Shown here one piece after another: positions 27,232 to 34,587 of a stretch of 61,151 nucleotides of DNA. The notes under the pieces were generated by a model, which was given only the letters and a program-made list of their open reading frames with translations, was not told where the DNA came from and made no database searches. Position 1 is the stretch's first letter, and every line of letters starts with the position of its first letter. Location of the stretch: the NCBI GenBank assembly GCA_017539645.1, contig JAFYCM010000038.1:1-61151 (forward strand), in the 5' to 3' direction. The position numbers and the translations under genes were made by a program. Source of the stretch: Bacteroidales bacterium (GTDB lineage: Bacteria; Bacteroidota; Bacteroidia; Bacteroidales; Marinilabiliaceae).

Positions 27232-28380
27232 ATGTCAGAGCAAAAGGATTTTGATAAAATACGCCCGTTCGACGACAACGAGGTGCACGATGTAATTAAG
27301 CAATTGGTTACGGTTCCGTACTTTCTTCACATCTTGCCACGCATTTTCCCTAATGTGCCAGTAGATGTTATGGTGGAGAAACTGAAGGAAATCCGCTCGA
27401 TAGCCGAGTTCCAAGACAAATGCGTGATTCCTTTCATCAAGGAACTGCTGAAACATACTTCTCAGGGACTTACCGTTTCAGGTATCGAGAATGTTAAGCG
27501 TAATCACTTGTTCATCTCGAACCACCGCGACATTGTTCTCGACTCTGCTCTTATCAACACTTCGCTCCGCGACCATGGGCTAAGCACCTCACAAATTGCC
27601 ATCGGCGACAATCTGCTTATTTATGAGTGGATTACCGACCTTGTGAAGCTCAACAAATCTTTCCTCGTACTGCGTAACCTTTCGTCGGTACGCCAACAGA
27701 TGGAGGCTTCGGCTACGCTTTCGGCATACATACGTACGTCGATAACCGAGAATAGTCAAAATATCTGGCTCGCTCAGCGCGAAGGTCGTTCTAAAGATGG
27801 CAACGACGAGACACAAAACAGCGTACTCAAAATGCTGAATCTCAGCGGTCAAGAAGATTTCGTTAGCAATTTTGCAAAACTTCAGATTGCACCAGTGAGC
27901 GTTAGCTACGAATACGACCCTTGCGACTACTTGAAGGCATTTCAATTCCAGCTCAAACGCGATAATCCTGCATACAAAAAGAGCCAAAACGACGACCTCG
28001 AGCACATGTCCATTGGCATACGCGGACAGAAGGGTCGCATACATATAGCATTCAACGACGAGATTACCGCCGACGATTTGAATAATCTGCACGCAGATAA
28101 TAAGAATGCACAAATTCAGGAACTTGCGAAACTCATCGACCACAAGATTCACTCAAGCTATCGTTTGTGGCCAAGCAACTACGTAGCTTTCGACGAGTTG
28201 AACAATACAACGCGTTTTGCCGACAAATATACCACCGAAGACAAGGCTGCATTCGACAATCGCAACGAAGAGAACATCGCTAAACTTGGTGAATGCGACA
28301 AGGAATACGTGCTCAATTCTATCCGTTCTATGTACGCCAATCCGCTCATCAATAAACTGAAGGATAGCGGCGAATTGTAG
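27232..28380 (+). CDS. PlsC/PlsB-like glycerophosphate acyltransferase family protein
   Basis: 382 aa without an evident transmembrane segment. The acyltransferase motif I reads SNHRDIVLDSALI (about residues 95-107), with the His-Arg-Asp of PlsB-like enzymes; a second motif reads LAQREGRSKDG (EGxxR-type), and IAPVSVSYEYDP fits motif IV. Likely transfers acyl chains to glycerol phosphate or a related lipid; the substrate cannot be set from motifs. ATG at 27232 is preferred over an in-frame upstream start that overlaps the -7 element. Own promoter, strong terminator. Confidence 0.8.
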   Translation: MSEQKDFDKIRPFDDNEVHDVIKQLVTVPYFLHILPRIFPNVPVDVMVEKLKEIRSIAEFQDKCVIPFIKELLKHTSQGLTVSGIENVKRNHLFISNHRDIVLDSALINTSLRDHGLSTSQIAIGDNLLIYEWITDLVKLNKSFLVLRNLSSVRQQMEASATLSAYIRTSITENSQNIWLAQREGRSKDGNDETQNSVLKMLNLSGQEDFVSNFAKLQIAPVSVSYEYDPCDYLKAFQFQLKRDNPAYKKSQNDDLEHMSIGIRGQKGRIHIAFNDEITADDLNNLHADNKNAQIQELAKLIDHKIHSSYRLWPSNYVAFDELNNTTRFADKYTTEDKAAFDNRNEENIAKLGECDKEYVLNSIRSMYANPLINKLKDSGEL

Positions 28381-28404
28381 TGAATTATAAGTTTTGATAT
28401 ATGT

Positions 28405-28434
28405 AAAGACTGCTCTTCGGGGCGGTCTTTTTTA
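28405..28434 (+). terminator. Strong intrinsic terminator after the acyltransferase gene
   Basis: An 11-bp stem (including G-T pairs) AAAGACTGCTC/GGGCGGTCTTT closes a TTCG tetraloop and is followed by TTTTTATT. Confidence 0.92.
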
Positions 28435-28538
28435 TTCTCGCACAGAGAAGACAGATAAATCTGGAAAATTGGTTCAATACTTTTTACCGGCACTCAGTTC
28501 GGATTCGTATCGGTTTGAAATAGGCGTTGTAATTATGC

Positions 28539-28853
28539 TTATTTCTTCGATTTTGCAGCGAGTTCATCATACATAGCTACGACCAACTTGGCGAGCAATT
28601 TTCGGTCGCAAACATCATCAATACGAATCATCTTTTTTGCGCCTTCGTATGGAATATCCATCTCAGCATCGGGCAGCAGTGCTACAGCCGATTTTAGCGG
28701 TTTTATAAGGAATCTATCATCATAGACGCCACCTATCACCACACCACGATAATAGAGTATGTATTCGCCCATCATTTTACGATAGGTTACGTCGTCGTGC
28801 AAATCGGCAAGGCTATCTAGCACATAGAAAAGAAAATCTTGAGTAGAAGGCAT
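28539..28853 (-). CDS. TfoX N-terminal domain protein
   Basis: 104 aa from the ATG at 28853. The sequence YRKMMGEYILYYRGVVIGGVYDDRFLIKP is the core of the TfoX-N domain (the N-terminal half of the Sxy/TfoX competence regulators), here as a stand-alone protein. In Bacteroidetes such single-domain proteins are common and not shown to control competence. Upstream in-frame codons to 28916 overlap the probable promoter and are not used. It faces the acyltransferase gene. Confidence 0.8.
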   Translation of the reverse strand: MPSTQDFLFYVLDSLADLHDDVTYRKMMGEYILYYRGVVIGGVYDDRFLIKPLKSAVALLPDAEMDIPYEGAKKMIRIDDVCDRKLLAKLVVAMYDELAAKSKK

Positions 28854-28873
28854 ACGATATGTTTTAGCTGTGG

Positions 28874-28881
28874 CGAATATA
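28874..28881 (-). promoter_or_regulatory. Possible -7 element for the TfoX-N gene
   Basis: TATATTCG on the minus strand, one base off TAnnTTTG, 20 nt before the ATG. Confidence 0.35.
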
Positions 28882-28936
28882 CCTCTTTTGTGATTAGATA
28901 TAGATATAGACGACACTACCCTACCGCCTAAAAACA

Positions 28937-28965
28937 GAAAAGCCCTCTCGAAATGAGAAGGCTTT
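28937..28965 (-). terminator. Terminator of the tRNA transcript
   Basis: On the minus strand AAAGCCTTCTC and GAGAGGGCTTT form an 11-bp stem with a mismatch and a 5-nt loop, then TTCTGTTTTT. It lies 5 nt after the last tRNA. Confidence 0.82.
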
Positions 28966-28969
28966 CAAG

Positions 28970-29041
<72 letters not shown>

Positions 29042-29050
29042 AACGTTAAG

Positions 29051-29123
<73 letters not shown>

Positions 29124-29130
29124 ATTTTTG

Positions 29131-29205
29131 TCGGGGTACCAGGATTCGAACCTGGGACCCTCTGCTCCCAAAGCAGATGCGCTAACCGGACTGCGCTACA
29201 CCCCG
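29131..29205 (-). tRNA. tRNA-Pro (anticodon TGG)
   Basis: 75 nt. The acceptor CGGGGTG pairs with TACCCCG (one G-U), discriminator A. The anticodon loop TTTGGGA within TCTGC/GCAGA gives TGG. The T loop TTCGAAT is closed by CCAGG/CCTGG. Confidence 0.96.
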
Positions 29206-29213
29206 AAATACTC

Positions 29214-29302
<89 letters not shown>

Positions 29303-29344
29303 TGATGGCTTTGTCAAACGTCTTATCTCTCTCGTTTGCGGTTG

Positions 29345-29375
29345 CAAATGTAGACACTTTTCTTTTCTCCACAAG
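29345..29375 (-). promoter_or_regulatory. Promoter of the Ser-Pro-Gly-Thr tRNA operon
   Basis: On the minus strand CTTG (29375-29372) is followed after 19 nt by TACATTTG (29352-29345), an almost ideal Bacteroides promoter. tRNA-Ser begins 42 nt downstream. Confidence 0.75.
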
Positions 29376-29603
29376 GGCTCCAAGCAACTTTTTTCAAAGT
29401 TTTTTTGCCTCAAAAAACCGCGTTTATAACCAGCTAAAAATCAATATTATACAAAAGCACAAAATCGCACTCATTATTCTCGACACCATTTTTCTCGTTC
29501 AAAACACCCCAAAAAAGACTCAAAAAAGAGCAGAAAAATCATTTTCGGGTGCAAATTGGACTATCAAAAGACGAGAATAAACGTTCAAATAGGCATAAAA
29601 AAC
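29376..29603. other. AT-rich spacer, no gene seen
   Basis: Between the tRNA promoter and the DUF2795 gene's terminator. Runs of A and T only; the open frame across it on the plus strand is a by-product of the antisense tRNA genes. No hairpin or repeat of note. Confidence 0.5.
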
Positions 29604-29637
29604 ATCGGCGAGACAAACTTTTGTTCATCTCGCCGAT
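29604..29637 (-). terminator. Terminator after the DUF2795 gene
   Basis: A 10-bp perfect stem ATCGGCGAGA/TCTCGCCGAT with a 14-nt loop; the minus strand continues GTTTTTTATG, and the plus strand ATTTTT. Confidence 0.88.
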
Positions 29638-29660
29638 ATTTTTCCAGCAGTATTTAGCTG

Positions 29661-29882
29661 TTAATACTCATCTTCGTTGAAAAAGAAGTCATCTTTTGTA
29701 GGGTAGTCGGGCCAAATATCCTCGATACTCTCATAAACATCTCCTTCGTCTTCCAACTCCTGAAGGTTTTCGATTACTTCAAGCGGAGCTCCAGAACGAG
29801 AGGCGAAATCTATCAACTCCTCTTTTGTAGCTGGCCACGGTGCATCTTCAAGTTTCGACGCTAATTCCAAAGTCCAATACAT
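29661..29882 (-). CDS. DUF2795 family small acidic protein
   Basis: 73 aa, very acidic. The opening MYWTLELASKLEDAPWPATK and the core GAPLEVIENLQELEDEG, IWPDYPTKDDF closely match my recollection of a highly conserved Bacteroidetes DUF2795 protein. Function is unknown. It is monocistronic, with its own promoter (29925) and strong terminator, and its strong conservation hints at a housekeeping role. Confidence 0.88.
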   Translation of the reverse strand: MYWTLELASKLEDAPWPATKEELIDFASRSGAPLEVIENLQELEDEGDVYESIEDIWPDYPTKDDFFFNEDEY

Positions 29883-29924
29883 AGTAATTATTATTTTGTT
29901 TTGTTACACACTTCAAATTTGCCG

Positions 29925-29932
29925 CAAAAGTA
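29925..29932 (-). promoter_or_regulatory. -7 element for the DUF2795 gene
   Basis: TACTTTTG fits TAnnTTTG on the minus strand, 43 nt before the ATG. Confidence 0.55.
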
Positions 29933-29944
29933 GAAAAAAAGAAT

Positions 29945-30186
29945 TACGTTGTACCATAAATACAAAAAAAAGTTAATGCCGCAACTATTGCATTGACAAT
30001 CAGTATTTTACAACAAAGAAAAGTCGATATTTATACAGTTCTATAAGTTTTCTACTGGCTATGCCGAGGTGTATTTTCTGAGTGTTTACAACACCTCTCC
30101 AAGGATCTCTTTTTGCTCTTCGCGAAAGGGTTCAATCTCGTTTTACATGGGTGTTTTTTTCGATTATTTGTAGCTATAAATAAAGA
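29945..30186. other. 242-nt spacer with one hairpin, no gene seen
   Basis: Between the YqeY terminator and the DUF2795 promoter. Contains the inverted repeat GAGGTGT/ACACCTC (30066-30072 with 30091-30097) and the 8-bp palindrome TTCGCGAA. No ORF, tRNA or known RNA fold was recognised; a small RNA cannot be excluded. Confidence 0.4.
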
Positions 30187-30214
30187 TAGGGCTGCCACGA
30201 TTGCGGCAGCCCTA
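30187..30214 (-). terminator. Terminator after the YqeY gene
   Basis: A 10-bp perfect stem TAGGGCTGCC/GGCAGCCCTA with an 8-nt loop; the minus strand continues TCTTTATTTAT. It ends the isomerase-YqeY transcript. Confidence 0.85.
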
Positions 30215-30238
30215 TTTCTTTATAATTACAATACGCTG

Positions 30239-30691
30239 CTAATTATTTAGCAATTTCTTTACGGTATCGGAGATGGCTTTGCCATCGGCTTGACCGGCGA
30301 GTTTTTTGCTGGCTACGCCCATCACTTTGCCCATCTCTTTGATGCTGGTAGCACCAACTTCGGCAATGATAGCTTTTACGGCAGCCTCAATCTCTTCGGC
30401 GGTGAGTTCCTTAGGTAGATAAGCAGCTATGACGTCGGCTTGTTCGTCTTCGGCAGCAGCGAGTTCGGGGCGACCTTGCTCTTTGTAGATTGCCGATGTT
30501 TCGCGACGCTGCTTCACCATCTTTTGGAGAATCTTCATTGCGTCGGCATCCGAAACTTCCTCGCCACCTGCTTTGGCAGTGCGAGCCTCAATAAGTTCTT
30601 TCTTGATACCGCGGAGAGCTTCGAGTTTCACAGCCTCGCGGGCCTTCATGGCTTGCTTAATATCCTCTGTAATTCGTTCTGTAAATGTCAT
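30239..30691 (-). CDS. GatB/YqeY domain protein
   Basis: 150 aa. The opening RITEDIKQAMKAREAVKLEALRGI, the middle KQRRETSAIYKEQGRPELA and the end LNN match the YqeY family, which shares a domain with the GatB tail that contacts tRNA in Glu/Asp-tRNA amidotransferase. Stand-alone YqeY proteins have no settled function. It starts 33 nt after the parvulin gene's stop and probably shares its transcript. Confidence 0.92.
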   Translation of the reverse strand: MTFTERITEDIKQAMKAREAVKLEALRGIKKELIEARTAKAGGEEVSDADAMKILQKMVKQRRETSAIYKEQGRPELAAAEDEQADVIAAYLPKELTAEEIEAAVKAIIAEVGATSIKEMGKVMGVASKKLAGQADGKAISDTVKKLLNN

Positions 30692-30724
30692 AACAGTAAT
30701 ATTAATTAGTTGATTATAAATATT

Positions 30725-32557
30725 TTATAGTTTATGCAACATAGTTACTTTATACTTCTTGGAGAGTTCTTCGAGCCACTTGTCTTCGGCAATTTGCTGA
30801 CAGTCGGACGAAAGCAATGCTCGCACCGCTTCGATGGATTGCGCTTCGCCGTCGGTAAACACACCATCGATGACAACGTTTGGCTGCGGTCTATTTGGCC
30901 ATAAATAGTCGTCGTAGGTTCCACCTTGTACTTGCTCACCCGAAACTATCTTATATGCATACTTAGCGGCTTTCTTCGATTTGCGAGGGCTCACTGGCAC
31001 CATAGCGCGAATTTTGGCAGCGTCGGCAGCGGTTGAGCAGAAGTAAATATTGCCCTTGAATGTAGCACCTTTGGTGTAGCGCTTAGGATTAGCGGCGTAG
31101 CGCTGCTGCATAGCGGTCGAGTCGGGTTGCACACTCCAGACGTTGCGCTGCGTAATTTCGAACACGAGCAGACCATCTTTATACTCCTCGTATGCATAAT
31201 GGAATTTAGCATCGATTTTCTCGAGATTCTCCATACAATAGGTCAGCAAAATATTACGCGCAAGGCTTTTTTTGTTCTCTTCGACGGTTTTGTCGGCATC
31301 CCAGATATGGAAAATTTCAGCACCATTTGATGCAGCATAGGCGCCGCCATCGTACGTTAGCAAATTGCCCTTCAACTCTTTTATTTTGGCTACAATGGCG
31401 CTACTGTTCTTCTCATTGGCAAATATCTTCTCCAACTCGGCAACATTCTCTTCGTTGAATCTCAGATTGAGCTCTTTGGCTTTTCTATCTATATATGCTT
31501 CTCGGCCAAGCGTTCTAAGCCAATTAGGGCCATGAATACGGGCTATCATATTATCGACAACGGCGGCTTCGCGACCTTCACGGAAATCGAGGCGCTTAGC
31601 GATGTGCCAACCGAAAGGCGTTTCGAACGGCAACGTAATATCACCATTGTTTGCCAATCCGCGACAAGGCTCGGCAAACTGCGGAATGAGCACACCGAGT
31701 GGTATCCAACCCATCTCGCCTCCTCGATTGGCAGTCTGTTGGTCATCGGAGTGTTTCATTGCCATGGCTGGGAAATCGACGTTACTTTTCAGCAACGTAT
31801 ATAGGCTATCCATAAACGCTTTTGCGTCCACCGTGCGGTTGTTTTTAGCCTTCATGATGTGCGCAAGACGCATCTCGCCGCTCCACTTACGTTTGTCAAT
31901 CACGTGAACGAAGTGGTAGCCGTAGCTTGTACGGAACACCTTGGAGCATTCGCCGATGGGCGTATTGTATGCAGCATCCTCAAATGGTTCCACCATCTGC
32001 AACGCTGTGAAATAGCCAAGTTTGCCACCATTTTGCTTAGCCGATGGATCTTGAGAATATACACGCGCGATGGAATCGAACGGCAAACCCTGCAAGACGA
32101 GTTCGCGAGCTTCGTTGCATTTGTTATAAGCCGCAAGTGTATCGGCTGGCGATGCATCTTCGCGCGCGAGAATAAGTACGTGTTCTGCATTTATCTCCAT
32201 CTTGAGGCGCTCTTCTATGGCAGCGCGTTTCTCCTTGATGATGGTGCTGTCGCACATATATAGCTGTATCAGTTCGCTACGGTAGTCGCCAAGTTCGCGG
32301 CGATAGTCGGGAAGCGTGTCGTAGCCAAGGCTTCGAGCCTCTTGAACTTTCATCTTATAGCGAATAAAAAGGTTCAGATACTCTTCGCGCGAAATTGGGA
32401 ATTGCGCCACGGAATTGTTTTTCTCGTAGATAGTATTGAATTCCTCGAGCGAATAGGTCTCGTTGCCAATTTTTACAAGGGGAGTCTCGGTATGCTGTGC
32501 CATGCAGCAAACGGCGGAAAGCGCCATTACCGAAGCAGCTATGGTTGTTTTTATCAT
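30725..32557 (-). CDS. Periplasmic peptidyl-prolyl isomerase with two parvulin domains (SurA-like)
   Basis: 610 aa with a signal peptide ending MAQ (residue 21). The N-terminal helical region is SurA-like (EEYLNLFIRYKMKVQEA). Two parvulin (PpiC) domains follow: about 120-215 (AEHVLILAR, PSAKQNGGKLGYF, YGYHFVHVID) and about 225-325 (LAHIMKAK, NRGGEMGWIP, FGWHIAKRLD). The C-terminal about 270 residues are unrecognised. SurA proteins escort outer-membrane proteins across the periplasm; the double-parvulin layout fits that role. Confidence 0.88.
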   Translation of the reverse strand: MIKTTIAASVMALSAVCCMAQHTETPLVKIGNETYSLEEFNTIYEKNNSVAQFPISREEYLNLFIRYKMKVQEARSLGYDTLPDYRRELGDYRSELIQLYMCDSTIIKEKRAAIEERLKMEINAEHVLILAREDASPADTLAAYNKCNEARELVLQGLPFDSIARVYSQDPSAKQNGGKLGYFTALQMVEPFEDAAYNTPIGECSKVFRTSYGYHFVHVIDKRKWSGEMRLAHIMKAKNNRTVDAKAFMDSLYTLLKSNVDFPAMAMKHSDDQQTANRGGEMGWIPLGVLIPQFAEPCRGLANNGDITLPFETPFGWHIAKRLDFREGREAAVVDNMIARIHGPNWLRTLGREAYIDRKAKELNLRFNEENVAELEKIFANEKNSSAIVAKIKELKGNLLTYDGGAYAASNGAEIFHIWDADKTVEENKKSLARNILLTYCMENLEKIDAKFHYAYEEYKDGLLVFEITQRNVWSVQPDSTAMQQRYAANPKRYTKGATFKGNIYFCSTAADAAKIRAMVPVSPRKSKKAAKYAYKIVSGEQVQGGTYDDYLWPNRPQPNVVIDGVFTDGEAQSIEAVRALLSSDCQQIAEDKWLEELSKKYKVTMLHKL

Positions 32558-32585
32558 CGATATAGTATTTCTAATTATTCTGGCG

Positions 32586-32593
32586 CGAATTTA
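32586..32593 (-). promoter_or_regulatory. Possible -7 element for the double-parvulin gene
   Basis: TAAATTCG on the minus strand, one base off TAnnTTTG, 29 nt before the ATG. Confidence 0.35.
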
Positions 32594-32729
32594 GAATTAT
32601 TTACAATTAGAGTGTCTGCGAATATTTAGCAGACTACCACAATAGGGATTTTTCACCCATAGAACACTGATGACGAAAAAGTTCAGCCACGTTGGACGCC
32701 GTTCGAGGAAATTTGCCCCACTCTGGTTT

Positions 32730-32746
32730 GCGGATTTCTAATTCGC
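32730..32746. repeat. Short palindromic repeat, GCGGATT...AATTCGC
   Basis: A near-palindrome with a TCT loop, a degraded form of the perfect one at 33338-33356. It lies in a 377-nt gap (32558-32934) that holds only repeats and no convincing gene. Confidence 0.5.
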
Positions 32747-32767
32747 CTAAACAAATGGCATTGGATT

Positions 32768-32795
32768 GTAGAGACATAGCGCGCCGCGTTTCTAC
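32768..32795. repeat. 28-bp imperfect palindrome, GTAGAGAC...GTTTCTAC
   Basis: Arms GTAGAGAC and GTTTCTAC enclose a CG-rich centre. It resembles the GTAGAGACGCG-type dispersed palindromes known from many Bacteroidetes and cyanobacterial genomes. It creates the spurious peptide seen in the short ORF here. Confidence 0.65.
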
Positions 32796-32837
32796 ATGTA
32801 ACGTACACAAAATACTATCGCTCTGTGCAAACATTTC

Positions 32838-32888
32838 GCTCGCACAGATTACACTGATAACGCTGATTTATAGTATTTTATAGAGTAG
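32838..32888 (-). repeat. Repeat B, copy at locus 1
   Basis: 51 bp that match 58273-58323 at 49 of 51 positions in opposite orientation. The shared block extends weakly to an AAAAAATAGCC box at 32896-32906. It begins soon after the stop of the orphan gene at 32935, in the same direction relative to the gene as at the second locus. Confidence 0.85.
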
Positions 32889-32934
32889 TGGCATTGGCTA
32901 TTTTTTGAGACTGGTGTGGAATGCCGAACAATGA

Positions 32935-33306
32935 CTATTCATCCCATACGAAAGTATCAAACCGCTCTTTTAGAAAGTTGATGTAAAAATCAACAAGTTC
33001 ATAGCATGGCGTACAATACCATTCAGGATCAATATCAGGAATAGTTTTGATTATCCCTTGATGAACGTCTTTTTCCCATGATAAATTCAAAGGTTGTTTA
33101 TGGTTCTTATAGACGGAGAAGTCTAAACAACCTCTATCTTGTTGAAATTGAATAATTATATTATCGCATCTATAGTCAACTTCCATAATTCCATTCGGTA
33201 AGCCTTCATATTCAAACAACACTTCTTGCCATAAAGGGAAAAACATATTTACTTGCTTTCTAATGTACAAAGCACACTCTAACTTAGTTTTGAATTTTGT
33301 TACCAT
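32935..33306 (-). CDS. Orphan protein of unknown function in a repeat-flanked islet
   Basis: 123 aa from the ATG at 33306, which has GGAGA seven nt upstream; a TTG four codons earlier overlaps that site and is rejected. No signal peptide or transmembrane segment. The protein is rich in Phe, Tyr and Trp (FFPLWQEVLFEYEGLPNG, CLDFSVYKNH, EWYCTPCYELVDFYINF) with a predicted mixed fold; I do not recognise a family. The DNA is visibly more AT-rich than the neighbours. Repeat A lies upstream and repeat B downstream. Small size, aromatic content and context recall orphan immunity genes, but this is only a guess. Confidence 0.6.
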   Translation of the reverse strand: MVTKFKTKLECALYIRKQVNMFFPLWQEVLFEYEGLPNGIMEVDYRCDNIIIQFQQDRGCLDFSVYKNHKQPLNLSWEKDVHQGIIKTIPDIDPEWYCTPCYELVDFYINFLKERFDTFVWDE

Positions 33307-33337
33307 GATAATCTCCAATAATCACCATACCAGTTCA

Positions 33338-33356
33338 GGCGGATTTGCAATCCGCC
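33338..33356. repeat. Perfect palindrome GGCGGATT-TGC-AATCCGCC
   Basis: An 8-bp perfect stem with a 3-nt loop, 31 nt before the orphan gene. Similar GGATTTGCAATCC palindromes are scattered in Bacteroidetes intergenic DNA; a degraded copy is at 32730. Confidence 0.7.
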
Positions 33357-33395
33357 AATTTGACTGTTTGAAATTGCAAATTGCCTCTCGTTTAT

Positions 33396-33444
33396 CGTAG
33401 GCTGTGCCTACGTCCTGTCTAAAAGCAAGGCTCCTGCCTTGCAC
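33396..33444 (-). repeat. Repeat A, copy at locus 1 (double hairpin)
   Basis: Two perfect 7-bp hairpins in tandem: CGTAGGC-TGT-GCCTACG and GCAAGGC-TCCT-GCCTTGC, joined by about 15 nt. The other copies are at 57732-57779 and 58333-58381 on the opposite strand. An ACGAGAG extension (33384-33391) is shared with the copy at 58333. Confidence 0.85.
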
Positions 33445-33496
33445 ATAATTACGCATCCCATTCGATGGGGATTTGCAATACAGATAAAACAGATTT

Positions 33497-34363
33497 TTAT
33501 TGGCGAAGAAGTTTCGCAGTGAGCACTTTTTCGTTTAGCAGATCCGACGGCAACAGGTGCGCAGCCGATGCTCGCATTGGACAAATATCTATGCCGCCAC
33601 GACGCGTATATATGCAGCCCACAAAAAGTTCTTCGGGCGCAAAACGGCGTTGCAGACGTACGTATATCATCTCGCAAATTTCCTCATGGAAATGGTTCTC
33701 GCCTCGAATACTTACGAGGTAGCTCATGAGCGATGTGTACGTAGGCAACTGCTTGCCTTTCATACGTATGAAACATGTGCCCCAGTCGGGTTGATGGGTG
33801 ATTTTGCAATTGCTACGCAAGAGATTGGTTTTCACCATCATCTCGCCCGATTCGCCAGCAGTTTCGAGAAGTTCGGGAGCTTCGGTGTATTTATCTATAT
33901 GCAAATTGCGCATCTCGGGCAGAGTCTCGAGCAATATGTATTTATCTATATCACAACCCGTTGCATACGTATTTTTATCATCGTCGGCGAAAATATGCAC
34001 ACCAACCTGCGCACCAACAAGTTTGCTCAAGTCGGCCGCAACGATGCGCTCAACCTCATCTTTCGACTGGTATTTATCCATATTGAAAGAGTTGAGATAG
34101 AGCTTGAGCGACTTGCTTTCTACAAGGAATTCGCTATCGGCAGGATAGACAAGTTTTAGCAAACCAGAGAATGGCAAACCGTTGGGATACAAGAAACTCA
34201 GTTCGTAGGCGTGCCACGCGTCAGCACCCACGAAGGGCAGATGTGCATCATCGATGTCGTAGATACTACGATTCAGTCGGCGCGGCACCTGCACGAGCAT
34301 TTCTGGCGCATAGTGCTGCGGATAATCGACACGCTTTCCAAGTACGGTTGCTTCTGGTTGCAT
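33497..34363 (-). CDS. queF: NADPH-dependent 7-cyano-7-deazaguanine reductase QueF (type II)
   Basis: 288 aa enzyme that reduces the nitrile preQ0 to the amine preQ1 for queuosine. Type II (E. coli-like, two T-fold halves) by length. The motif ESKSLKLYLNSFN (Glu82) and the catalytic C186 and D193 in SNCKITHQPDWGT are intact, as is FHEEICE (225-231). ATG at 34363. It is unlinked to queC-queE but in the same window, so preQ0-to-preQ1 steps are covered. It lies 222 nt after ftsZ on the same strand. Confidence 0.95.
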   Translation of the reverse strand: MQPEATVLGKRVDYPQHYAPEMLVQVPRRLNRSIYDIDDAHLPFVGADAWHAYELSFLYPNGLPFSGLLKLVYPADSEFLVESKSLKLYLNSFNMDKYQSKDEVERIVAADLSKLVGAQVGVHIFADDDKNTYATGCDIDKYILLETLPEMRNLHIDKYTEAPELLETAGESGEMMVKTNLLRSNCKITHQPDWGTCFIRMKGKQLPTYTSLMSYLVSIRGENHFHEEICEMIYVRLQRRFAPEELFVGCIYTRRGGIDICPMRASAAHLLPSDLLNEKVLTAKLLRQ

Positions 34364-34370
34364 CTTTATT

Positions 34371-34400
34371 AATTACGAATTATGAATTACGAGTTATGAG
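34371..34400. repeat. AATTACGAATTATGAATTACGAG-type repeat
   Basis: Two and a half copies of a degenerate AATTAYGA unit. The same sequence type makes up the inverted repeat at 53150-53220. It is a common sort of intergenic repeat in Bacteroidetes. Confidence 0.6.
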
Positions 34401-34406
34401 TTTTGA

Positions 34407-34450
34407 GGAACACAGATGACTCTGATTGAACGGATTTGCACAGATTTTTC
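34407..34450. repeat. Dispersed repeat E (ACGGATT...CAGATTTTT)
   Basis: About 44 bp that match the reverse complement of 58513-58557, sharing AACGGATT and CAGATTTTT blocks. This is a degenerate member of the ATCTGCG/ATCCG repeats found in many Bacteroidetes spacers. Confidence 0.6.
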
Positions 34451-34516
34451 CTAGCGTATGGCTGTCATATTATGGTAGCCCTACACCGTAAATCGTTATA
34501 AATCTGCGTTCACAAC

Positions 34517-34587
34517 AACTTTCAACTCTAAACTTTCAACTCTAAACTTTCAACTTTGACCCCTCTACGCTCTCCCCTCTACGCTCT
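34517..34587. repeat. Two 14-bp tandem repeats abutting the end of ftsZ
   Basis: First AACTTTCAACTCTA repeated about 2.9 times (34517-34557), then CCCCTCTACGCTCT twice (34560-34587). The second overlaps the ftsZ stop codon (34586-34588). The two units share length 14 but not sequence. Confidence 0.8.

Noticed and set aside
32692-32883. 63-codon plus-strand ORF
   Set aside because: Built only of dispersed repeats (GTAGAGAC palindrome and repeat B); its C-terminal peptide recurs in the false ORF at 58278-58463.
33384-33496. CRISPR array
   Set aside because: Repeats here are few, of different kinds and without regular spacers; no cas gene is present.
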